From contig CAJNDS010000358.1 in NCBI GenBank assembly GCA_905221605.1, positions 498,501 to 562,500 of the forward strand: a stretch of DNA of 64,000 nt, written 5' to 3'. This DNA is from Symbiodinium natans (Eukaryota > Sar > Dinophyceae > Suessiales > Symbiodiniaceae). This document shows, piece after piece, positions 47,401 to 59,400 of this stretch; the first letter of the stretch is position 1, and the number at the start of each line of letters is the position of its first letter. The translations under genes were made by a program, and so were the position numbers. The notes beneath the pieces are model-generated. The model was given only the letters and a program-made list of their open reading frames with translations. It was not told the origin of the DNA and did no database searches.

Positions 47401-50400
47401 CAGCCCGCCCCCAGCCCCCAGCCCCCAGCAGCCCCAGACCCAGTATCAGCCTCAGCCCCAGCCCCACCAGCCCCAGCCATATTCGATTTTAAAATATTTT
47501 TCCGAGATATCCAAAGATTCATTGAATCTTTGCAGAATCGAAAAATGTATTCTGAGATATCCAAAGATTCTTTGAATCCTTATAAAATCAAAAATTCGTG
47601 AATATTTCAGATGTAATTCTCGAAAAATATTGGTTTATGAATTAGATATTCCATTGAAAACCTCAAAGTATATTGGAATTCTGAGGTATCCAAAGATTCA
47701 TGGAATTCTTGAAACCAAAATAAATTTTGAAATCGTCCCCCCGTCCCGTCGTATCATCTGCCGCCCCCCCCCCCCACGCCGACCCCAAAACCCCAAATCT
47801 AAAACCAAGATTTTCGCACAAAACGTTTCGCTCAAAACTTTCGCGCAAAACGTTTCGCTCAGAACGTTTCGCTCAAAACGTTATTGGGACCCAAACCCTA
47901 TACAATTTCTATAAACCCTAAACCCTAAACCCTAAACCCTAAATCAGCCCCCCTTCCCACGGGAAGAGATGCTGCCGCGGTGTCCCACGCCGCGGTCCCC
48001 GTCGCAACAGGGGGGGGTGGTCAACCCGGTTCGCCATGACATCTCGCCCCCACGACCCCTAAAAGGTTTCCAGAAGCCAGACTCCCAAAAGAATTCCAGC
48101 CAGGCTAATTTTGCCAAAGGATGACAAGCTTCACGTTCCCGGAAAACCTGCCACAGCGTCCCAAACCGTGGCCCCGGTCAAAAAAAATGCTTCTTTTGTT
48201 TAGGTCGTCATTGACGTCTTTGATGTCGAGGAGTTCGCTGCGCCGTACTTGCACTGATGGTTTGTAACAGGGTTGCAATTTGTTTCTTTTGATTTGCAGG
48301 AGGAGGAGGAGGAGCATGCGGACGAGGCGGACTCGAGAGTCTTTCGGGTTCAGGTGAAGCGGGTGTGCATTTCAGGCCAGCTTGCATGGTATTGTTCTTT
48401 TTTTGCTTCCAGGAGCCCGAGCCCGTCTTGGAGAACGACGTCCGTGGCTTATGCGATTGGTTCGTGGTGTTCTTCAGGAGTTTGCGCTGATATTGTTTTT
48501 AGGCCACGAGGAACGACAGGGCATTGGCGGTATCTCGTCTTTTTCAGCGTTTATTGTTTTTTTGGTTCGCGTCTTGGTTGTGTGCCTGTTTAGTTGTCCT
48601 GAAAACATGTTTTATGTGATGCTGTCTCCTGGTCCAAGGAGCATGTGGCGGAGGAGGAGCTGGGTCAGAATCCCAGGAAGAGGAGCAGGCCATTGACCGT
48701 TTTTTTTCGTGCTTCTGGCCTTCGATGATTCTTGCCGTTGCCTTCCGTTCTTGTTGTTGTTTCTTGTTGTGGGCGTTTCGTCGGTGTGTTTTCTGGGGCA
48801 GGAGGGTGAACGACATAAGCCGTCTGCCTTGCGGCGACTGCACCTGGTGCGATTTTATCCGCATGAAAGGCTGGTCTGTTTGTTTCTTGCGCTTGTTCGC
48901 TTGCTTTGTTTTCCTGGTGTGGCACGGCAGGTGAGTACCAGCGCAGCGACCGGTGTTTGAGGCCTATGCCTCGAAATCGCGTCACGTTGCAGTTGCGAAA
49001 TTCGCAACTTGCGGAGTGGCGCAAGGTTTCGGCTGAGGCCAAGGCAAGGGCCAAGGCCAAAGCCAAATTTTTCTTCCGGCGACCAAACCAAAGGGTTTGG
49101 GACACCGTCGCCCATCTGGGCCACCTGAGGCGTTTGCCTCGGAGGGAGGACGAGGAGGATGAGGATGATCATCAGGATCCGGACGCAAGGGGCTCCGGTG
49201 ACTGAGTGATATATTCTTCATTTCTATCTGTTTATATAAACATACATTGATGTATATATATATATATATATACAGATATATATATATATAAATACCTCCT
49301 CCCTCATTTTTCCATTTTTTAAGGCTGCTGTAGCGCCATTTCAAGAGTTTTGCACGTGCATGTGTTTTTTTCTTCAAAATTCTAATCTTGGGATTCCAGA
49401 CGTAGGTTGTGAGATGTTGGGTATTGTTGTGGACTATTATTCATGCACTAACATTGAGCAATTTGAAGTGCTCATTTTGTTTAAAGGCTGCTTAAGCACC
49501 GTTTCACCTCTCAAGCCCTAAACCCTAAACTTTGAGCCCTGCCTTAAACCCTAAAACTTACACCCCAAACCCTAAACCTTCAACGCTAAACCCTACACTC
49601 TAAACCCTAAACTTTAAACCCTAAATCCTGAACCCTGAACCCTGAACCTTATACCCCCCAGGGACAAAGATCCCTTTTTTCTTTCCTGCACGTCGGCAAG
49701 CTGTGCCTTCAGAGAGATTTTTTCTAGCGTGCTTCCGAGACGAGGAGTGTGGGTTCATAGTTCAGTTTCGCAGTGCAGGGTTGTAGCTTGTTCTTATATG
49801 CTAGCTTTGGGGTTGGACGGGCGTGGAAGTGTTGAAGTAGATCTGCATTAATGGGTGTTCTTGCCTTACATCTCCTCGTCTCGGAAGCCGCTGCGCGGCC
49901 ATTATTTTAGGGGAGTACACAGTTCGAGTTGTCGGTAAAACCGTAGCTAAGGCAGCAGCTAAATGCATAATAAACGGAACTGTGTACTCCCTTACGAGAC
50001 GGGCAGGGGGTTCCTCGAGCGGCGCTTCGGTGCCCAGATGCTGCAGAGGAACCCCCTGCACCGGGGTGTCGCGCATAACCATGTTGGGTTGGTTTTAGTT
50101 TGTAATTAAAATGGAAGACATGCGTAGCGGGTGGATTGATATTCGAATAGGCACTTGTCTTTAGTTGTTTGAAGGTTTAGGATTAAATAAACAGAGTATT
50201 TCTTGCACTTTCACGGGCCTAGCCCCCTTGCTCACCACAATATCGTCTTTTGGGTTCTGCTACATATGTATGTATATATATATATATGTATATCTGTTCG
50301 GCATAGATTTTAGCCTACGGGCACGACATAGGATTAGATGATGTGAGCAAGGGGGTCGTTGACTGCTGCAGGTCGGGCCTTTTAATTAGCCCCACTGGGC

Positions 50401-53400
50401 TTTTTTTTGTGTTTTAACTGGGTCGTCATTTTTTTTAAGGCTGCTTTCAGTAGCGCCATTTAAGATAATTTGTTGCCGAGCGCCTAATACCAGCATCCGT
50501 GGCTGTGGGGCTGGAGCCGGCTTGCGCGTACCTTTTTCCCGTTACGGAGACGCTGAAAATGATGCTCGGGCATTCTCAGGTAGGGAATGAGGGATTTTCC
50601 ACGATTAAATTGTGAATGTATGGATTTGGAATTACAGATCATAAATGGACCAAATCCTCTACAATCGATTGATGATGTATAATATATTCTCTGCTATACC
50701 GGGATCTGGTATTCAATTCTGAAAGAAAGGATCCTGAACATCTCAGGGTCTGGAAGATTCTCTAAAGTTTTAGGTCCTGAAGGGAGCTGACCGAATTTTG
50801 ATAATTTTGCGATTGCTTAAATGCAAATTGTGGTTCTGCTGAAGTGAACTGCTGTTGCTTTCCCCCACCATTTCGGGTTCCTAAACCCTAAACTCTAGGG
50901 TTTAGGGCTAGGGATTAGGGTTTTGGGGTTCCTAAACCCTAAACTCTAGGGTTTAGGGCTAAGGTTTATGGTTTTGGGGCTCCTAAACCCTAAACTCTAG
51001 GGTTTAGGGCTAAGGTTTAGGGTTTTGGCGTCCTGAACCCTAAACTCTAGGGTCAGGAGGGGTTTAGGGTTAAGGGGTTTAGGGCCTTGGAGTTTAGGGT
51101 TTATGTGTTTAGGGGTTTGGGGTTAAGAGTTAAGGGTTTGGGGTTAAGAGGTTTAGGGCTTAGGGGTTCTGCAACACATATACTTGTTTTTGGCGTAAGA
51201 ATATTACTGGACAAACAAGAATACAGCATAGAAAGAGGGAGGTTTTCACCTCCTCAAACCCATCCAACACGCCGCCAGGGTCGGCGGACCCTAACCCTAA
51301 GCCCTAAGCCCTAAACCCCAAACCCCAAACCCTAGACCCTAAACCCTCAACCCTCAACCCTCAACCCTCAACCCTAAACCCTATGCCTAAACCCTAACCC
51401 GGAACCTCGACCCGAAACCCTCAACTAAGCCCAAGGTTGGACCAGGACATCATGTCCTTAGGCTGCCCGTTCCCTGGGCTAGGCCCGGGTGCTCAGCTGC
51501 TGGTTTAGGGTTTAGGGTTTGGGGTTTAAAGGTTTAGGATTTAGGGTTTAGGGTTTAGAATTTAGGGTGTAGGGTTTAGGGTTCAGGGTTCAGGATTCTC
51601 CTACCCCGTCTCTTTCCCACTCTCTTTGGTTGAGGGAAGGGACACGGATACTAGGAGGGATCAATCCTACCACCCCATACAACCTCAATAGCAAAGTAGC
51701 CCCAAACATAGCTCCTGCAGATCCCAGCCTACATCCTAAACCCTGAACCCTGAACCCTAATCCTGAACCCGGAACTAAAACCTAAACCCTAAACCCTGAA
51801 CCCGCTAGGGTCCCGTTAAGAGTCCTCTTTCAGTCTTTCATTGTAGGCTTCTTTGGAGAGGGCTTTGGGTTTGGTTTCTTTTCCTGGGGTCTCCTAGGGT
51901 GTAGGGTTTAGGGTTTGGAGTCGGCCTAAACCCTAAACCCTAAACCCTAAACCCCCTACGGATCTACAAGCAGGTTTGCCAAGCTGTTCCTCGGAGCTCT
52001 TAAAGTCCACAATCCCTGAAGCTCTTAACGTCCACGGCCTTCTACCAACAGTCCTTAGTTCGGGATTATAATAGGGGATGCGCTAGTCCCTATTAAGGGC
52101 GCTTAGTAGAAGGGGAGCCTTCTTTTCAAAAGGCATCTATGCACCCCCCCCCCCCCCCCCCCCCCCCAGCCCGAAACACCAAACCCTAAACCCAAAAACC
52201 CAAAAGCCCAAAAACCCAAAACCCAAAACCCTAAAGCCTAAACCCTAAACCCCAAACCCTAAACCCCAAACCCCAAACCCTAAACCCTAAACCCCAAACC
52301 CTAAACCCCAAACCCTAAACCCCAAACCCTAAACCCTAAACCCCAAACCCCAAACCCCGAAGCCAGAGGTGGAGCCGAGTATACATCTCGGTACGTGGCT
52401 GGCCAGCTGATCCCCGGCTGCGGTTTAGGGTTTAGGGTTTAGGGTTTAGGGATATAGACCCCAAATAGTAGGATTCCCTTATAAGAAGGACCCAATAATG
52501 TACCCCCCCCCCCGCCCCCTATTTTCGTAACCCCCCCTTGTAAGTTGGGGGTTTGAAGGGCTTGCGCAAGCTTAAGGGCGATTGCGGGGGGTTAGGGTTT
52601 AGGGTTCAGGGTTCAGGATTTGGGGCTTGCGTTGGCTTGGGGTTTGTGTCTGTGTGTGTGTGGGGCTCCCAGGTTCATACCCTAAACCCTAAACCCTAAA
52701 CCCTAAACCCTAAACCCTAAACCCCAAGCATGTGTGGTTGCAAGTTGCTTCGAAAGAAGCAAGTGGGCAGAGGAACCCACACGCCTTGGCTAGCAAAGCT
52801 GATCTGAAGGTTTCCCGAAATTCGGGGTACCTCATTGGGGTCCTTATTATCAGGGAATCCTACCCTAAACCCTAAACCCTAAACCCTAAACCCTAAACCC
52901 TCTATGTTAGGGGTCCCTTGTGTTCGTAAACCCCCATCTGTATGAGGTGAGGCTACTGGAGGGAGAGGCCTCTTCAAACGCACCTGCAATCTCGAAGCCG
53001 AAGGTGCGGGAAACCCCTAAACCCTAAACCCTGACCCCTAGACCCCCGAAAAATCTCCCGTTGGCTTTTAAGGTTTAGGTTCCTCTGATCCCACTTTGCT
53101 TGCAACTTGAAGAGCAAGGATTACGAGCCAACGGGCTCCAGAGCCTCAAAAATCTCAGGCCCTGGACACCGGAAAATCCTACAGCAAACTGCGAAAAATT
53201 GGAACATCCTTATCCCCATACCCCAAAAGGTATACCAAAAGGAATTTCCGTCTCTATCATCCTTAAACCATGTTCCAACTTTCTGCAGTTTACTGTAAAC
53301 CCGAACCCTGGGCCCTCAACCCTCAACCTGGAAAGCCCCAGCCAACACTGGGAAAACAGCCCGAGCACCCCAAAACCCTCAATCTTTCGCTCCCCTAAAC

Positions 53401-56400
53401 CCCAAACCCTAAACCCTAAGCCCCTCAAGCCCCTAAACAGGGATTTAGGGAACTAAGTGTTTTTTTGTTCCCCGGATCTTACCCTTGAAGAGGCTGTACC
53501 TTCAGAAGCCAAAACCTACTCTTTTTGTAGGTTGCCTAAGGCTCCTACAATGGGCAAAAGAGTCAAAACTAACCTACAAAAAAAGTAGGCATTGGCTTCT
53601 TTTGGGTTCTTATGGGTTCTTAGAGTCTAGGGTTTAGGGTTCAGAGTTACCAAATTTAGGGTTTAGGGCTAAGTCTTAGGGTATGCGGGTTTAGGGTTTA
53701 GGGTTTAGGGTTTAGGGCTAAGTCTTAAAGTATGCGATCATCCGGGGTGTGTAGCCAAGGCTGGAGGGCATCGGCTACATGCAGGCGCCGCTTGGCGGAG
53801 CGCGGCGGGTTTAGGGTTTAGGGTTTAGGGTTTAGGGTTTAGGGTTTAGGGTTTAGGGTTTAGGGTTTAGGGTTTAGGGTTTAGGGTTTAAAGTTTAGGG
53901 TTTAAAGTTTAGGGTTTACGGTTTAGGGCACGAAGCCCAAGCGACTCGCAGCTCGGGAAGCGGGCTTCGGGCGTAATATGGCAGGTTACCGAATATAGGG
54001 TTTAGGGTTTAGGGTTTAGGATTTAGGATTTAGGGTTGCGGGTTTAGGGTTTAGGGTTTAGGGTTTAGGGTTTAGGGTTTAGGGTTGCGGGTTTAGGGTT
54101 TAGGGTTTAGGGTTTAGGGTACTCTGTTTGGGTGTTCCTTTTAAGGGGGTTCTATTCTATTTGGGGTGGAAAAGGGGTACCCCTATTTTGAGAAATGCCC
54201 ATATAGGGGTTGGAATATTTGCGAACAAGATTCGCTTAGGGCCCCTATGTCATTATACTACCTTAGCTCCCCAAATTCGAACCATTTTGGACCCTAAACC
54301 CTAAACCCTAGACCCTAGACGCGAAACCCTAAACCCTAAACCCTCAACCCTCAACCCTAAACCCTGAACCCTAAAGTCGAGTTGAGGGTAGAAGTGGAGG
54401 CATGGTTTCGGGTGCAGGGTTGAGGGGGAGCGGGGGCAAGAGTTGGGCAGCAGCCCTTGCAAGCTGTAAGCAGCTGTAACTCGCAAAAAATGAACGAAAG
54501 TTGTTCCTGATAAGGGTAATAATGTGGGGATAATTATCCTTTTTTTATTTGGGAGGGGGGGGGGGTTCTTGAGCAAATAGCAAAATCCAGGTTTAAGGGT
54601 TCTGAGAGGCTTTAATGGAGGGGGGGGGGTGGATGCCCTTGGGCGGAAGGGGGCAACCCTAAACCCCAAACCCTAAACCCTAAATCCTATACCCTAAACC
54701 CTTGGGCGGAAGGGGGCGGAAGGGGGCTGGCGAAGCCCCAGCCGAGATCACACGTACCCGAAAACCCTGAACCTACAGCCGCCCTTAGTAAACCCAAGGG
54801 ACGAATGCCCTAAACCCTAAACCCGAAACCCTAAACCCTGGAAACCCCAAAAAATAGTAGAATAGCATGTTACATGTTCTAAGGGGAGTAAAGGAAGGCC
54901 GGACCCCCCAACAAAAACCCGAGCAGCCCCCCCTGATAGCCAAGGCACCACGTTCTCCACCGCGATTTGAAGCTGGAAAACATCCTCCTGATCAGCTCCA
55001 GCGCCCCTGCACACTTGTACTAGATCAGTGTTAGGGATCCGTTTTTACTTTTTGGGTTATGGGCTTTCTTATAAATAAACAAAAAAGGATCCTTTTTTCT
55101 TCCTAGGGGAACAGGGATTAAGTGTAGAAGGGGGTTAGGGCGCCAGGGGTTTGAGGGCTTCGAGCTGATGTCAAGGTTTAGGGTTTAGGGTTTAGGGTTT
55201 AGGGTTTAGGGTTTAGGGTTTAGGGTTTAGGGTTTTAGGGTTTTAGGGTTTTAGGGTTTTAGGGTTTTAGGGTTTAGGGGTGGGGGGCTTAAGGTTCTGC
55301 ATCGTCTTGAGCATGCACTGCCACGAAGGAAACTGCCGCAGCATATATAACCCGAAACCTGATGCTTTGTGCATGATGTCGCCGAGCATTCTGTCACGCC
55401 AGGTGTCGCCAAGCCCTTCCTTAAACCCTAAACCATAAACCACATACCGCAGCTCTGAGCCAAATGGTTTACAGGTTCAGGGTTTACCTGGAGCGCACAG
55501 TGTGCTCCATGTTCATACGTAGCCTGTGCCTGAGAATGTGTTACTTTTTCTTAAGCAAGTACCCAGATTTTCCAAAACGCCTTAAGTAAGGAATATGCCC
55601 TAATGTATACTAAGGATCATTATTATTACTGGGGGTACATTCCTTTGTTCAGGGGTTTTTCAAGATCTGGGCTTTAGACTGTAGACTAGGTACCAGTTAC
55701 TTAGTTACATTTTTTTTAGATATGGTCCCTTGCCTTCGTTGAAGGGTCCTGAAGTATGGGCCCATGGTTTTGTAGGGTAAGGGCCCGCATTCAGGGACCA
55801 TGTAACCTTAGAACATATGTAAGGTACACAGGCCATTGTTATGGGTACTTCTGGGGGGCTCACAGTTCAGGGTTTGGGGTAAATTTTGCACAGCCACGAC
55901 ATCAGAACCCCAAACCCCAGCCTTAAACCCTAAACCCCGAACTCCCAAGTCTGTCTACTCTAAACCCTCGACCCTGAACCCTGTCAAGAACAGCCCTGAC
56001 CCTGTAAACCCCTAAGCTTGAACTGAGTAGCTGAGTGAGTACACTTTACACATTTTGGGATACGTGTACACATTTTTGGGGCCTCTGAACTCAGCAGCTA
56101 AGTGAAACCACGGGGCGAATCACCTCCTGAACCTTAGAAAGCCGCAACCGAATTAGGGCTTTAGGGTTTATAGGCTTTAGGGGTTAGGGTTTAGGGTTTG
56201 TGTTTTAGGGTTTAGGGTTAGGCTTAATTAGGGCAAGTCGTGGTTGGGGTTTGGGTGCTTTGGGTTTGGTGCCAACACATCGCACATCAGCGATGCTTTT
56301 GCTGTTTGACTTGCCAGGTTATTCCGAGACGCAGAAGTGCGACCTGCACAACGTCAAGATAGCAGAGCCTGGAAGGAAGAGACGTAAAACCGTTTAGGCT

Positions 56401-59400
56401 TTAGGGTTAGGGTTTAGGGTTTAGGGTAGAAGCCCTACAAACCCCTAATTAAACCGAGGATGCCCAGTAGTACTCGTATTCCCTTTTGGGGCGGTTTAGG
56501 TTCCCTTCTAGAAACCGCTTTAAGCAAACAAAAGGGGCTCCCTTTGTATTCTTAGGTTACGGGGCAACATAGAAACCCTGTAAACCGACCTCAACGAAGC
56601 CATTAACCATAATGAAGCATTAATCACTAAACCCTAAACCCTAAACCCTAAACCCTAAACCCTAAACCCTAAACCCTAAACCCTAAACCCTAAACCCTTC
56701 AGCTCTCACCCCCAGCTACACCGGAACCAGGGCCCTTATTCCCTTTTCTTAGGGTTTGGGTTCCCTCATACCCCTAAGGCCTAAACCCTAAACCCTAAAC
56801 CCTAAACCCTAAACCCTAAACCCTAAACAAGCCCCTTAAAACCACAAGGCATACCCCTGTTGATTCCCAGGCCACTCTTGGGTCTGGCAGTTAAACCCTA
56901 AGCCTTCAGCGTCCAAGGACTTCGGCCTGTCGAAGTTCGACCACGTCCGGGCAACTCGGTATATATGTATGGAGCCCCCCCCCCCCCCCCCACCCATAAA
57001 TGTCCCAAGTGGTTCAGCCACCCTCTGTACATATTCGAAGAACCAAGAAAAACATAGGCCCTTATAAGGAAGAACATTTTGGTTGTTGTGGGGTGGTTCT
57101 TCAGCAACTAGTAGCATGTGACATGTGTGTTTGGAAGCTGTGGCTTGGTTTGGGCTGCCTTCGACCTGGCTCGTTCTGAGTAGTAGGCTTTAGGCTTTAG
57201 GGTTTAGGCTTTAGGGTTTAGGGTTTAGGGTTTAGGGGGTCTGGGCGGTCTTGGGGTGTGCATGTCTGCACACGACTTACTGCGTTCAGCTGACCAACAC
57301 GAGGGCCCCAAACCCTAAACCCTAAACTCCCTAAACCCCTAATCCTAAACCCTAAACCTTCAACCGTAAAACGCCAAACCCCAAACCCTAAATCCCAAAC
57401 CCTAAACCCTAAACCCTAAACCCTAAACCCTAAACCCTAAACCCTAAACCCTAAACCCTAAACCCTAAACCCTAAACCCTAAACCCTAAACCCTAAACCC
57501 TAAACCCTAAACCCTATAAACCCTAAACCCGTTGTGTGGCGGCCAAGGGATCCTCCAAGCACCTTCTGGAGCGCACGATGACCGCAGCCTCTCCCTCGAA
57601 ATGTAGAAGTGCAGATGGTCAGGTCTCAAAACAGGGTTTAGGGTTTAGGGTTTAGGGTTTAGGGTTTAGGGTTTAGGGTTTAGGGTTTCGGGTTTAGGGC
57701 CTTTAGGGTTTAGGGTTTAGGGTTTAGGGCCTTTAGGGCCTTTAGGGCCTTTAGGGCCTTTAGGGCCTTTAGGGTTTAGGGCCTTTAGGGTTTAGGGCCT
57801 TTAGGGTTTAGGGCCTTTAGGGTTTAGGGCCTTTAGGGTTTAGGGTTTAGGGTTTAGGGTTTAGGGCCGGGTTTAGGGTTGGGTTTCGGGTTCAGGGTTC
57901 AGTGTAGGATTTGGGTTGATGACCCTAGATATTAGCGGGCTGCCTTCTAGTAGGGACTAGCCGTGACTAGCCCCAATCCCTAAACCCTAAACCCTAAACA
58001 AAACCTTACGAGCCAAAATGCCCTTGAGGTCTTGCAGATTGAAACTCGACCTACCTGAGAAGCCCGAGCCCTGAAAGTCCTAGCCTAAGCTTTAAGCAAC
58101 CCAATCCTCGGCACTTTTGTAAGGGGAGATTGAAACCCCAAAAACGGGGTTTAGGGTTTAGGGTTTAGGGTTTAGGGTTTAGGGTTTAGGGTTTAGGGTT
58201 TAGGGTTTAGGGAAGCCGGAAGAAGGATCCTTCCTGCCGAGGTCGGTACACCGGATTATGTGGCACCGGAGGTGGCCAACCCGGCCAAGTGCATGACATA
58301 GTGTATCAAGGACAGTTCAGGAGTTTAGGGGTTTAGGGTTTAGGGTTTAGGGTTTGGGGTGTTTTAGGGTTTCGAGGACCCAGAGCAGTTGCCCTCATTC
58401 CACTTTTTTTGGGTTTCGGTTTCCTTACACGGCACCCTTTTTATGTCTGGGTTACTCTCGGGTCTAGGATATCCATCATCTGCTTAAGACCCCTCAAAAA
58501 TGGAAGATAACAATCCCTATGCTACCCTTGGAAGAACATGTGTTTTTGGGTTTTCTTGAGGAAACAGTAGGTAAAGGGCCCATAACTAAATCAGTGTCAG
58601 GGATCCTTTTTACTTTTTGCGTTACGGTCTTTTCTTATATATAAACAAAAAGGATCCCTTTTTTCTTCCTAGGGGAACAGGGATTCAGATAAATTTCCAG
58701 GCCCGCTTCTGCTAGGGTTCCGGGCTTCGGGGGTGGCAGGTAGGCCCATGGGGGTAGTGTCATGTTTTCCCCGTTTCGGGGGTGTAGAGTTGGGGACTTC
58801 TCTAAACCCCTAAGCCCTAGACCTTAAAGCCCTACACAAGAAAGCCCTGGCCCTAAACCCTAAACCTAAACCCTCAGCCCTAAATCCTAGGTTTAGGGTT
58901 TAGGGTTTAGGGTTTAGGGTTTAGGGCTTAGGGTTGACATATTCGTTTCCGAGGTCCGATCTAGGCCAGACCCCGGACAGGGTTTAGGGGAGGCCCCAAG
59001 GGTTTAGGGTTTAGGGTTTCGGGTTTCGGGTTTAGGGTTTAGGGTTTAGGGTTAGGGTTTAGGGTTTAGGGTTTAGGGTTTAGGGTTTAGGGTTTAGGGT
59101 TTAGGGTTTAGGGTTTAGGGTTTAGGGTTTAGGGTTTAGGGTTTAGGGGGGTTAGCGTACTAGGCCAGAGAAGCCCGCAGTCCTGTCGATGAGGGTTTAC
59201 TTCATTCTTGATCAAGGGGCATGAGATGACTTTCCACCCTGCACCGGAAGCCCTCAACCCCTAAACCACCAGCAAACCCTCAACTGTAAACCGGAAACCT
59301 TAGACCCTAAACCCTAAACCCTAAACCCTAAACCCTAAACCCTAAACCCTAAACCCTAAACCCTAAACCCTAAACCCTAAACCCCCCTGAGGTGCTGGAT

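Larger units (their letters stand above)
45745..47910. other. GC-rich telomere-repeat-free stretch, no gene assigned
   Basis: Contains a (CG)n run near 45976-46014, the motif GAGCATCATGAGCATCAGC in both orientations (46157, 46430, inverted at about 46711), repeated ACGGTATTTACG-like segments, (CCCCAG)n at 47318-47478 and then AT-rich repeats. Many overlapping open frames reflect high GC content; none has a motif I know. It could be a transposable element or a transferred segment. Confidence 0.55.

Noticed and set aside
47630-47921. Open frames over the AAACGTTTCGCTC repeats
   Set aside because: They follow the tandem repeat and lack any domain.
58000-58025. Inverted match to part of the dinoflagellate spliced leader (GAGCCAAAATG)
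   Set aside because: Only about 11 bases match and the surrounding leader sequence is absent.
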